DNA of 64,000 nt from Populus alba (taxonomy: Eukaryota > Streptophyta > Magnoliopsida > Malpighiales > Salicaceae), in contig NC_133301.1 in the NCBI RefSeq assembly GCF_005239225.2, forward strand, positions 2,671,001-2,735,000, in the 5' to 3' direction. Both the position numbers and the translations under genes were made by a program. Below are positions 36,640 to 48,844 of the stretch, piece by piece; the stretch's first letter is position 1; each line of letters opens with the position of its first letter. Below the pieces are notes generated by a model, which was not told where the DNA came from, searched no databases, and saw only the letters and a program-made list of their open reading frames with translations.

Positions 36640-37190
36640 CTGGTTTTTTTTTTTTTTTAAAATATATTACATAAAAATATTTTATTTTTATTTTTATTTT
36701 TATCTTCTAAATTACTTTAAAAATTGATGAATGTAAATATTTTATAATTAATTCTTCAAATTAATTAATTTATCTTTTAAATATTTTACACAAATTAAAT
36801 CATTTATAACATTATCTAACCATTTCAATTATTATTATCCTTATGGAAGATATTGCAATAATATTATTGTTGTTATCGTTATAAAATATTACAGTTATCT
36901 TTATTATTATTATTACTTTTATAACTACCATTAATATTATTTGTTAATTGTGAATATTGATGTTAATTTACGTACACCTCGACTAATCTTAAGACTTTAA
37001 AATTAACAATCATGTAAGACTTCAATGATCTTAAAATTTTAATAATTAAATTAGTAATATTTAAAAAGAAAACTCAGAATCTGATTAGTTTAATCATTAT
37101 TATTTTATCATCACAAAACATCATCGTTATGTTATATTATCATGGTATCTATCACCACATTATTGATCCTCAAAGATCATTTTTATGCTG
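36640..37190. other. AT-rich intergenic DNA
   Basis: Trinucleotide-like ATT/TAT runs (for example 36895-36950) and nothing recognisable as a gene. Confidence 0.5.
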
Positions 37191-37800
37191 TGGTATTGAA
37201 AGTTTCTGACCTTGGCGCTGAGACTTGTATTCTTGATGTTTCTAAGGTTTCTTGAACTCAACAAAACATGATGACGTATACAATGCTGCTAGCTTCTATG
37301 ATTGCAGGTGTTAAGGCATCAACCGATGAATGACGTGACTGATATGAGAGGTGAGAATAGAGCTAGAACTCTGCTGTCTGATATCTGCAATGGTGAATTT
37401 GCAGCCAAAGCTTGCTCTCTTTGTTTTTTCCACCTGAAATTTGCTCGGTTTTTTGACTCGACATGAAGCAAGTGACAGTAAAAATATGAACAACTCTCTC
37501 GTTCACAGCAGCTTCCTATGCGAGCAGGGGTACTTTTGAACAGTCATATATGAGCTCGGGACCCAAGGAGATACCCAAAGATCTCATTTGGGAATTTCGA
37601 ATTGGAATGGCGAAAGTCCACCAGTGAAAATACCCTGTCAAGTGTCAAGGATGCAACAGTGACAGACAAGAGAGAAAGAGAGAGGACGCTGGGAACACAG
37701 TGGGGGACCTGCTCGCCTCGGTGAAGAGATGTTAGTGTCAATGGCATAAAAGAGTTTTCATCGGCTCCAAGAGAATGTTTGAAATAGGATTCCAGCTCTC
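37190..37800. other. GC-richer unrecognised segment, possible gene remnant
   Basis: Balanced composition and non-repetitive sequence. Short open stretches exist on both strands (for example minus 37544-37747 and 37311-37493; plus around 37560 reading DPKEIPKDLIWEFRIGMAK), but none resembles a family I know and stops interrupt all frames. Confidence 0.25.
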
Positions 37801-37923
37801 TTTAGTCACCCTCAGCAAACTAAATGTTGTTTGCTAGAAAAAAAGAAGTGTTTTGTGTGTATTATTTAGGGTACGCTTTTGTGAATTATACATGCTTGAT
37901 TGACTAGTTCAACTTTGAAGTCA

Positions 37924-38434
37924 TGTATTCTTGTTTTTATATGTTTAGATGATAACAACAAAATAGAAGATAGACTAATAATACATTTGGTTAAAAATAA
38001 GTTTTACACATGTTTTATATAAATAACATATCAACAAACATCACGGATTATGTGAAGAACTCAATCTGGAAGTTCGAAAGTTCAAGAAAAGAAAAAAGTG
38101 AAGATTTGGAATAAACATTCATTTTAGTGATTAAATGTAAATCTTTATATCTTACTTGATAGCATAATTAAAATGAACTCACATATTTCACTATGCATGC
38201 ATTAAATGATTGATAATCATCAAATAAAATTCATGTTAGACAGTTTTAAGAATTCACCCAAGTTAAATCGTTAAATTTGAAATTCTGCATGAATTGGTCA
38301 ATCATTTGGAGTTACTAAATGAACCATTTGACCACTTATTCATCAGTGATGATTACTTGGAAATTCTGCAGGAACCGGTCGACCGATTGGCTTGACTAAT
38401 ATGAACCGACTGACTGTTTTTGTTGTCAGATGAT

Positions 38435-38477
<43 letters not shown>

Positions 38478-39089
38478 TGTAAAATTAGCAAGAGAATCTA
38501 TATTTGTGTGGTTTACAAGCTATTTTAAAAGTAAAATAACATCAAAATCATCAATTCTTGATCATACTCTAGTTTATGCTATTAAACCTTCATATTTTAA
38601 CGGAAAGAGTATTCAATCTCATTGTCACTACACTTAAACACTTTCATATCTTATAAGTGTTATCTAGTGAGGTATAGAGATATTAGAATTTTAAATTGTA
38701 ATATCCACTCTATTGAGAAAACAAAATCATCATCATAAATATTTAAGTGTCAGGTAAAAATACAATATTCAAGTATGATTTGGTATTTGAGGTGTTGATA
38801 TAGGCTTGTCGACCGCGTTAAAACAAGTTTGCACATTCATTTCCTTAACTCTTTACCTTAAGTACTTTGATTATACTATTGATTATTGCATTTACTTAAA
38901 GTAATTTATTTAAAGTGTAAAATTTAGTGATACATCTAATTCACATTCATTTAGATGTTAGTTGTCTTGATCCTTGAACGACATAACTTACTCAAATAAC
39001 ACTTAGTAAGAATATATTATTGAGATATATTTGTATAATTGTAATAATATTAGAAAATTAAATTAATAAAAAAAAATTGAATTCTAACA
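37924..39089 (+). repeat. Possible LTR (Ty1/copia-like), solo or partial
   Basis: Begins tgtattcttg, continues 'gatgataacaacaaa', carries 'ggtcgaccgattgg' and 'accgactgactg' phrases typical of copia LTRs in trees, and could end ...attctaaca. A (TA)n run at 38437-38474 interrupts it. No convincing flanking duplication or primer-binding site was found. Confidence 0.35.
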
Positions 39090-40179
39090 TAGGTTTGATA
39101 TTGTACTTTAAGTCATTCTTGTCTATCCTAAAATCTTGATTAAGATCTGTCATGGCAAACAATGGCAATAATTAACACAACATTTTGATTTTGATTTTAT
39201 TTTTTATTTTTTATTTTTTTGATTTTTTTATTCAATGTCTTAATTCTCTACATGTTTTAGATATACTCTTTTAGGCAACCTTTTCCTAGTGAAGAAGACA
39301 ACAATTGTCACTGTTAATCTTTTAAGATGAATTTAGCTTTTTATGTATAGTCCACCACTTTGCCAATTTGCTACTTTAAAGCTTAATCCTTTCGAAAATT
39401 AAGGTTTTAATTATTGATTAAGTGATGTTTGAAATGATAGATCATGGTTGTTGTGTTGACATTCAATTAATCTAACTAGAACTATATAGGAAAAACAAAA
39501 AAAACTTTGTCAGTACAACCCTTGGATTTTTTTTAATCATGTTTTTAGACTTGAACAACTCACTAGTGAATGAATTAATTGGTTGACAAATTATTACTGC
39601 ACAATCTTTATCACTTTATAAATGTTACTTTGGTAAGTGGGTTGATTTTTTTTTTAAAAAAATTCTAATGTCACAACTAACGTAGTTCCATAAGATAGGG
39701 CATCAATAATATCTTGTAGTAATTTTTTTTTCTTAATAGGGATTAATATTCTTAAATATAACCATTCTTATTTGCTTTTTAATTAAACTATGCTTGATAA
39801 TTATAACAAACATCCTTTGCCACTTCCTTGATAATTATAAGAATATTCGGTGGTTAAAACATGGGAGAAAACAAAGTTGATAAAGTAGGGCTCATAAAGG
39901 AATCAATTATGCCATGTATAGTGTATATGTGTGTGTGGGATGCAAATTACATGATGTATAATTATTATAAAAACTAAAAAAACTAAAGGTCAGCCATTGT
40001 TCATATGAGTAGTGAACTTCTTATCCAATTTCTTTTTATTTTTAATTTTTAATTTTTTTTTCATTCAATTAGATAATCTTATGGTCTAATTATATGAAAG
40101 TAGGCTTTAAATTAAAACTTGGAAAAAAAATACATGACACACCCTAGATTCATGAAAATTTTTATTTTGATCTAAAAGC

Positions 40180-40720
40180 TCATTTTGTTAATTTTTCAGT
40201 TCTTGATTAGAGAGATGAGAGAGAAAATTACTAGAAAACAACAAAAACAAGAGAAAATAGCTAGTTGTCGTGATATCAACAACAAACATTGTCTAACTTG
40301 GTGTTAATGGGTTCCGTTCGATGAGAAGAGTTTGACACTGGCAGGTTTTCCCTATCAACATGTCTGGAAAAAGAGATTGAGTTCTATTTTGATTTCTTTT
40401 AGGTTCTGTTGGTTTTGGTTTCCTTGGGTGATTTTAGGGTATTTTGAGGTTAATAAATGGTTTAGAAAGACTTTCATGGTGCTTATTATGTGTTTTTAAG
40501 TGAACATAGGTTGAATAATGGACTTTCAACTCAAAAAACACTACCTCGTGATTTTCCATCCACCACAGTGGTGGTTGGATTATGAGTTAGGCATAGTAGG
40601 TGACGCACCGTCTGCCCTAATAGACAACATGTCGCCTATTTATTTTAAAAAAAAAAAAAAAAAAAAAAACCTTCAACATTGAGTTTTTTATGATTATTTT
40701 TTTTTCTTTTTAGTCTCATC
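40180..40720 (+). repeat. Dispersed repeat, copy 2 of a pair
   Basis: Companion of 35030-35420 in the same orientation, with a longer poly-A run at 40648-40669. Position of the run after the shared body suggests a possible retroelement 3' end. Confidence 0.45.
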
Positions 40721-41099
40721 TTTTAGTATTATGTTATTGTATCAATATTAAAAATAAATAAAGTCAATTTTTTTTAATGTCAAACCCATTTTTACCGATC
40801 ATTTAAGTTGTCTTTAAACTCATACATCTTATCTTTGTTTTTTATATCATTTTTTATCCCTTGATTTTTTTTTTTTTTACCCATCAAGTCGACTTGATTG
40901 TCATAACCCATTTTTGGGTTATTCTTCAAATTCACTTTTCTCTTCCAAAAAATCAAAATAATATTCGAACTAAAAAACAAAACAAAATCCAAAAAATAAT
41001 AACAATAAGAATAAGATGTCAGAGCGCCCAGAAAATGACTAGAAGTTGGTTGATGAGGCTAAAAAATTCAAAGATTAAAATTTGACTTTATATTTTTTA

Positions 41100-42702
41100 C
41101 AGATGAAAAGTCCTATTGACAAAGAAAAATTCAATTCGAGGAAAAAAGTTCAAAATCAAATGTTTATGGACTCAATTAAATTTTATTAGAGGTTTAATTG
41201 AATTTATATAGGGTTTGATTACAACAAAAATTGATTTTTAAGTCAATTTAGGCTTTAATCAAAAGAAATTAAAGTTCTGGGGTCAAAATAGAATTTTTGA
41301 TATTGATGTGGTCAAATCAAGGGCTTAATTGCATAGATATTGAAGTTTGATGGCCAATGAGGAACTTGACTGAATAAATCCAAAACCAATGACCAAATTG
41401 GAAAATGCGCAAACTGAAATTGACCAAATCAGGGGTCAAGTTGAAGAAATTGGAAGTTTATTGATCAATTAAGGGTCAAATTGCATAAATCCGAAACCAA
41501 GGACCAAAGGAAAAAATGCGAAGAAATATGGGGTTGAAATTGAAGTTCTTCATGGGTAAAATTGAACAAAATTAAAAGTTTAAAGCCAATCAAGGTAGTA
41601 GATAGAAATAAATAGCAAATTGAAGGACTAAATCGTAACGCATATTTTTCTTCTTCTCCAGCAAGGCTGGTTGGGTGGCCACCTTCCCAAGGCATTTGGC
41701 GCCTCGTTTCGTCACCAAATTGCATGAAACATACACAAAAACGATCATGTGATACCTGACTACACGCTAATGTAAGCCGTTCAGGTTGATCGAGGCTGTT
41801 GAAGCGGTGGCACCGCCACAAGGTGGCCAACCCGACCATCCATTTTTCCTGCAAAACTAACAGTTCATCATTGCTACTTTGAGTCAATGGTTGGGATGCT
41901 TTCGGGTCGAATCAAGGGTTGAGATTTTGCACTAGAAGAGACAAAGTGTCCCTCTTCCACCACCTATAAATAGATTTGATATTCATGCTCCAGGGGTGGA
42001 GAAAATTGGGTCCAAAGACAGCAAAAAAACTAGCCTTCCTCCCCAGAATTCTTCCTTTTTTGTCGTTTGTCTCTTCACACTCTCTCTCTCCCCGTTGTCC
42101 AGGCCACCACTGTCATCACCGTTAGCTTTTCAGCCACCATATCCACCACAGGAAGCCAACACAGCCACCGTCCAACCACAACATCCACCGGTCCTCTCCC
42201 CCTACATATTTTCTTTTTCTTCTTTCTTCCTGCCGCAGCAACCATCAGTCACCGCCGCTTGCACCATGTTGTCCTCTGCCACCGTCAGAACCACTGCAGG
42301 TCAGCCTTCCCCCTTCTTCTTCTTCTCCTTCTTCCCCGCTGTTCACTGCGTGAATAGTAGGCATCAATTAATTCATGCCTTCTATTCATGCATGAACAGT
42401 GGGATTCGGCCTAGAATTGTTTTTGGGCTGGGTCCGGCCCAATTTCAAAAATTTTCAAAAAAATATTTTTGGAAAAATTTGTGATTTTTCCGTGTATTTT
42501 GTTATGAAATTTTTCTTAATATTGGTTTGTATTTTTATACCGTAAATATAGAAATACGATATTAAAATACCCGGCTTTCGTCAAAACATTGCAAAAAATT
42601 TATAAAACAAAAAATATATATTTTTGTTTTCATGCATACAGCCAAGTCTCTCAAAGCTAAAAATCATATTATATTTTTATTTTTATACAACAAAGAAAAC
42701 TT

Positions 42703-42773
<71 letters not shown>

Positions 42774-43270
42774 AGCATGCATTTTGGCTTTGATAACTAG
42801 TCTATTAAAGTCATGAGAATCTTGGCTAATATTTCAAAAAAAAAAAAAAAATATTTTCTTTTGTTTTAATGTTTGAAGATTATGAATTTATACGTAAAAT
42901 GTATTCCCGATATTAAAAATATAGTTCTTTTATAGACATTAGACTGACTATGTTTTTACTTATTAAGGAGGGCTTTTCTTGAACTATAAGCGAACCAATA
43001 TGATAAGACCTTAGATTTTTTATCAGCCAATAAAACAATGCAGCTTACCTTAGGTAGGGCATATTTGGGGTGCTAATACCTTCTATTTTCGCAATCAGTC
43101 TCCGTACTTGATCTCTGAGACCAGTTAGGGCTCCAAGTAACCAAAAACTAAGTTACGACTCCCATTGCATTTTGTTTTTTTCCTTGTCTCCCCACATTTA
43201 CTAGATATATATCCATACATTGAGGGTAGACGATCTCCGTGCGACATGGATTACATCATAACAACTCCTA
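41100..43270 (+). repeat. LTR of a Tat/Ogre-like Ty3/gypsy element (solo or partial)
   Basis: The block carries 'tttgggctgggtccggcccaa', then 'gtagggcatatttggggtgctaatacc' style sequence and 'gaccagttagggctcc', which in plant genomes mark the 3' part of Tat/Ogre-type LTRs. A clean TATA box, cctataaatag, lies at 41965-41975. A (TA)n run fills 42705-42770. The proline/serine-rich frame at 41996-42484 starts within the predicted transcribed LTR and is not treated as a gene. Borders are approximate and no internal domain is attached. Confidence 0.5.
41965..41975 (+). promoter_or_regulatory. TATA box of the LTR
   Basis: The word cctataaatag is followed about 25 bases later by less AT-rich leader-like sequence, as expected for an LTR promoter. 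Confidence 0.5.
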
Positions 43271-43681
43271 AATTATTTATATGGAAACCTACATTTGGCA
43301 AAGATTCGAGTCAAAAGTTTTCAAGTTTGACTTGTTAGATCGGGTTTAATGACAATGTCAAAAAATTTCATACAACTAGGATATTCTTTTCTTATGTTCA
43401 AATTGTTTTTGGCCCAACCCGCAACACAACACGAGAAGCAAACTAGTATAGACTCAATAAAAAAAAACTTACATTGATCATAAATGCTTCCACCACTACC
43501 ATGTTCCACCATTAATTCAAAACCTATAAAAACATGTATTTTTCATCCCTATAAAAAAAAAAAAAAAAAAAACCATTAACTAAACACTCTAAAAGAATTG
43601 GGGTTTCTTTTGATGCTTTATTATTCATAAGAACAATAAAGTACCTTAATATTTTTTTTTATTCATTTTATAACAAATATA

Positions 43682-43762
43682 TATTGTAGCTCAGTTAATT
43701 AGCATGAGTGACAAGTAATAGATCACGTGTTCAAGCATTGGAGTGCGTCATCTATCACTTTG
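43682..43762 (+). mobile_element. 81-bp tRNA-like retroelement (mini-SINE) with 16-bp TSD
   Basis: The insert contains gtagctcagttaattagcat (pol III A-box like, as in tRNA) and atcacgtgttcaagcat (B-box like) 45 bases further. It is bounded by a perfect 16-bp direct repeat ttttataacaaatata at 43666-43681 and 43763-43778, as left by target-primed reverse transcription. It has no body or A-tail beyond the tRNA-like head, so it is far shorter than usual plant SINEs. Confidence 0.7.
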
Positions 43763-43994
43763 TTTTATAACAAATATAGTACATCCAGGAACGCAAGCGT
43801 GGCCTGTTATGATGGGCAAGGCACTAGGTTTGGCTCGTTACTGAAATTTGCTTCTTTTTTTCTTTTTCCTTTGGTTTTTTGACACTCTAACAAAAATTTA
43901 CCATATTCACTTACTCTTTAATTTTGACATGGTTCTTAAATACTATTGTAAATTCTTATTTGGATTTTAATTATTGTTTTTCAATTATTATGTA

Positions 43995-43996
<2 letters not shown>

Positions 43997-44032
<36 letters not shown>
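43997..44032 (+). repeat. (ATT)n microsatellite
   Basis: An uninterrupted trinucleotide run. Confidence 0.9.
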
Positions 44033-44290
44033 TCATGAAAAATCGATTGAAATCATTTTTTTATTATTAAAATACTTAAGTAGATTTTGAACATAATTTT
44101 ATGACATTTGGAAATGTGACATTAAAATGTGTTTACATGCTTAGATATTGAACTTACTCAAAGAATAATAAATAAATCATGCAAGATTAAATATCCAAGG
44201 TTATTTTTAGTTAATATTCTATGAAAAAAGAAATAGATATAGAAAAGACAAAAATATTTTTAATTGATAAGATAGAGATAAAAAAGAAGT

Positions 44291-47200
44291 GTAACAAACC
44301 CAATAATTCTAGTAGAGTTTACTAGGTCAAATTGTAAACTTGAAAGTTTGAGATTGAAATTGACTAGTATTTTTATTTAATTAAAAGTAATTCTCAAATA
44401 TAAAAGATGGAATATATATATATATTGGTGACAAATTTGAGGTGGGTCGGCCTCTAAAAAACTAAGTCTAATTGCTAATAAAAAATTTCCATACATTATT
44501 AAATGAGAGAGACTTCCTTAAATGATCAACTAAACTATGTTTGAATTTTAAATTGTTGTTGCAGATTAGGGAGACCATATATTTTGTTTTGCACTAATTA
44601 GATATCTTTGAAACTTTCATTTTATGTTGGTTATCCCTGCCAACTATTTTTTATTATCATGCCATATGTCACACATCTAACCGCTATTAATTCTCCAATA
44701 TTGCATTGCCTTAAACCTAGTTATAAAATCTCATTTTCTTTGTACTCTATACCTTCTTTTTTTTTCAACTACATGATCTTTCATTTTCTTTGTAAGAGCC
44801 ACCAAATCCTTTAAGATTCCCTTCTAATTGATCTTGAAAAACTGATTTTTTTTTTGTAAAGACTTGGTTACATTCCCTCCACTTTCTAACTCATTGTTCG
44901 TAAGGTAAGGAAATTTTTTTTTGAGCCATTTTTTGGTCACTCACACTGTATCTTCGGTGTTTTGTCTGTGGAAGCACTAAAGGTATTCTTTCTTACAACA
45001 TTTTCTAGTTTTTTTTTCCTCGTTCTCCTATAACTTCTTTCGGTTCAAGTTGTGGAAGGCCTTCCTCCAGAGTAAAAAATTTAGTCATTATTTGATTGGT
45101 TAAACCAATCCTCCTTTTTAGCTATAAAATATGGAAAGTGGGATGAATTTTCACTCCTTCTAGCAACTGTAAATGGTAAGCTACTCTACCAATCTTCTTA
45201 TCAATTTAAAAAAGCCCATAATACATGGAACCTAACTTGTTGTTTCTTTATTATGGTATGCTCAACTGATAATGAGGCTTGAGTTTCAGGTAAGTCCATT
45301 CTTTTTATTCAAATTCCAGTTCTTTTTTTTTTTTGTTGCATCTCTCGTCTGCTTTTGTAAAGCCTTGTCTAAATTAATTGTGATTGTTTTAATGATGTTG
45401 GATATGTCTCGTAAATGCTCTTCAAGTGCCAAGTTTTTGTGAGACGGGGGATATAGTTGATTAGGGTAGGTAGATTGCACCTTTATAATGCCTCAAATGA
45501 TGTAGTTTACAAAGACTCGTAGGTAATATTTTACTAAAATTTTACCATAGCTAACCATCAAGACCAGTTTCTAGGGTTTTCTCACCTTAGATAATTTTTC
45601 AATATGTTGTTAACTATTTTTATGTGTCCGTTAATCTATAGATGATAGGTTGTTGACATTAATGAGTCCACTTCTTGGATAGTAAATAACTCTATCTATT
45701 ACAATATTAATTGAAAAAATTTGGGCTACTTTACTTGTTGTATAGAGATGAATCATAACTATGAAGTGAGAATACCTTTTAAGTTAATCAACCATTATAA
45801 AAATAACTATATACCTTTATGAAAAGGTTCACCCCTCTATAAAATCTATGGAAATGGATTTCCATGGCTTCTATGGAATTGGTAAAGGTTGTAGTAGTTT
45901 GGATGGCCTAATGTTCTCTATCTTAACTTGTGGACACATTTCACATTCCTTGATATAGTTCTTTAAACCAGTCTTTATGCCTACCCAAAAGAAATCTATG
46001 TGAGCTTTTCATATGGTCTTTTTAAATCCTGAAAGGCTGTCATGAAATACTCCATAATTTATAGCTTAAAAGGACATTCTTTACTATGGAAAATTCTTTC
46101 TTTATACAACAATACTCTCTCTTGTAAATCGAACTTGATTCTTTGTAGTGTATCTCCTTTCATTTGCTTGAGAACTTTTCATACCTTAGAATCAGTAGAA
46201 TAACTTTCCTTTAGCTGGTCCACCTGGTCCACCATAGATAATGTGATAACCTATAATTCACCACTAATTATTTCTTTTGTTTAAACTCAACTATGAAATC
46301 ATAGCTTAAAATATTGGATACCCATTTATATTGTATTCGTGTGTCAATTTTCTAGTCCAACAAAGACTTTAGGTTTTTCAAGTCTGTTTTGATTTTAAAT
46401 GGTTGACCTAATAAACAAGGCCTCCATTTTTTTCCTACTATTACAATAGAAAATAACTCATTTTTATAGGTTGAAAACATCAATTTCTTACCTTTTAAAC
46501 CTGTACTTCAAAAAGATAAAGGCTTGTCATCTTGCATGAGAATTGCTTATATCCCAACACTAGAAATGTCACACTTCATTGTAAAAGGCTTAGAAAAATC
46601 AAGTAGTGTTGGAGCATGTGGATAAGTAATAATATACTTTCATTGATTGAATGTTTTCTTTGCATATTGGTCTTAATAAAAAGCCCTTTATTTAACTAGT
46701 TTGGTTAAAGGGCTAGCCATAACTTCGTATCCTCTAATAAATCTATAGTGGTAACCATTGAGACCCAAAAAATCCCTTAAAACCTTGAGATTAGTGGTCT
46801 TGAACCAATTAAGCACAACTTTAGTTTTCTTAGGATCGACTCATATCCCGTCTTTAAAAACAATATGGCCCAAATATTTAATTTTTTTAGCAAAAAAAAA
46901 AAGTGCACTTAGACATTTTGGCATATAATTTATGTTGGGCCAATACGATTAAGACTAACCTCAAGTGAGCCAAGTGTTCTTCCTTTAATTTACTATAAAT
47001 TAATATGTAATAAACAATACCAAAATAAACTACCTAGAGTACGACTTAAATGAGTCATTCATGATGCTTTAAAAAGTAGAAAAGGCATTTATGAATGTTA
47101 TTTTAGGAGTATCCTTATGTCACATATGAATTTGATGATAACCTGACCTTAGATCCAATTCAAAAAAATAATTGGACTCAAGAGACTCATCTAATAATTC

Positions 47201-48510
47201 CTTAACAACCAGAATTAGGAACTTATCTATGATGGTTTCTTTATTTAATACCCGATAATCAAAACTAGAGAAGAAAATGAACTTACATTAGGTCGTATAG
47301 TCCTTGATTGTAGCAATTGCTTTGCTATCTTCTTAATTGTTATTTTTTATAATATGGGTGCCTTTGTAAAACCCCTTCTTTCATTGTGATGGAGTGATAT
47401 GAGACTCTTGTAGGAGTAAGCTTCTTGGGCTTAAACTATACCTCTTGAAACTCCTTCAGCAAGTTCTAAATCGGAATTGGCGGTTTGTTATTCATATGGG
47501 CCTAAGTCTTTTGATCCTAAATGTATAACATCAGCCTTTTATCAGTATTATTTAATTCCTTTAAAAATCTAGGCCTACCATCCATTGTAGATTCTTAGAT
47601 TTCTAGGCCCTTCAATAATATAATAATGAAACTCTATACTAAACCTCTTGAAAATCCCACAAAATCATGCCCCAACTTTTAAGCCAGATTATCCTTAGAA
47701 CCATGTTACAATTGCCCAACAGGATTAATAAAGCATGAATTTTGAATGTGTGTCTTCGAGCCTTAATTTTTATGCTTGGACAAATTTCCTCATTGGAAAT
47801 TTTATTTTCATCAGCAATTTTCACCTCAATATGTGAATCTTCTTCAATACTGACCCATATTCTTCTAGGCACCTTGAGATGGATGAAATTATATGCACTA
47901 CTCATATCTATTTATGCTAAACCTACTTAATTATTAATCATCAACCTTATCGTCATGGTTATAGCACTATGACTGTAAATCATAGGAAATTTTAACCTCC
48001 TAGACAAATCAATTACCACCTATGTTTGTTGGGCAATTTTTTTCTCCCTCTGGGCCCTCACATTTATGACTTGGCCTTTATCTTTGATCATACTTGAAGC
48101 ATAAAATTTCTTTCTTTCTTTCCCTTCATGTGTGTAGGTGTTAATATTTGAATTGACATCCTTGACCTAATCAAACTTTCGAGTTAAGTTATTGAATTAT
48201 TTTTTTTTCCTAAAATTGTGCTTCTATTTGATTTCTCGTGTTTGATGCCTATTTACTGAAGTGATAAGTGTTTTAAGAGGGGAATCAATAAGTATTTTCC
48301 CTTGCATTTTAGTAAGTTAGTCAACTTTAACTTATATTTGTTGCAGATCTTGAACAATGTCTTTTAAGACTTGTTATTGTGTTCATTGCCTTTGTTGTTA
48401 GTGTTCTTGTTGCTACCTCATTCTAGCAACAATCTCAACTAAGTGTGATTCTCTTATTCCTTTTACCATGGAAATGAGGCTTTGACACCAATTATAACAA
48501 ATCCAATGCA
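44291..48510 (-). mobile_element. Dead Ty3/gypsy LTR retrotransposon
   Basis: On the minus strand the order is a primer-binding-site-like ttggtgtcaaagc (about 48478-48491, near the usual tggtatcagagc for initiator Met-tRNA), a gag start (MVKGIRESHLVEIVARM), protease region, reverse transcriptase/RNase H and integrase. Two similar phrases, tgtaacaaaccc at 44291 and tataacaaatcc at 48489, mark the matching edges of the two LTRs; the LTR beyond 48500 appears cut off by the next element. Many stops and frameshifts show it is long dead. Confidence 0.75.
45280..47910 (-). pseudogene. gypsy pol remnant (protease, RT/RNase H, integrase)
   Basis: Minus-strand reading, with frame changes: protease area near 47905-47640 (SSAYNFIHLKV, then NMVLRIIWLKSWGMILWDF); reverse transcriptase connection near 46880-46720 (GYESILRKLK, NLKVLRDFLGLNGYHYR); RNase H near 46590-46270 (FTMKCDISSVGI, KWRPCLLGQPFKIKTD, YKWVSNILSYDFIVEFK); integrase zinc-binding and core near 45960-45840 (IKECEMCPQVK, LLQPLPIP, SIDFIEG); post-integrase segment 45480-45286. 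In-frame stops sit at 46547-46549 (RNase H) and 45871-45873 (integrase). The order PR-RT-RH-IN is the Ty3/gypsy order. Confidence 0.8.
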
Positions 48511-48812
48511 CTGTTAATTGTTGTTATTTATGGATAAAATCACTAATGGATTGAAAAGTCGTTAGTGTTTTTTGGTGATTTTTTGAAAAAAAAATTTAAT
48601 TAATTTAAAATTTTCATTCAAATATTACAAACAAAATTGCCGACGGATTGAAAAATTATTGGTGATTGTTGGCGGTTTCTGATAACTTTTTATGAAATTA
48701 AAAATTTAAATTAAATATTACAAACAAAATTCCGTCGGTAAAACCGTCACTAATTCGTCCCAATAAAAAGCCTAAATCCCTTTATTTCACAAGAGACAAA
48801 CTCATGTCTTCT

Positions 48813-48844
<32 letters not shown>

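Noticed and set aside
40648..40669. Poly-A run as the tail of a processed pseudogene.
   Set aside because: The upstream sequence matches another dispersed repeat copy, not a gene.
41996..42484. 162-aa Pro/Ser-rich frame as a cell-wall-type protein gene.
   Set aside because: It lies within an LTR-like block just after its TATA box, and has no signal peptide or repeat motif of extensins.
43997..44032. Regular trinucleotide repeats as a CRISPR-like array.
   Set aside because: Simple microsatellite without spacers, in a plant nuclear context.
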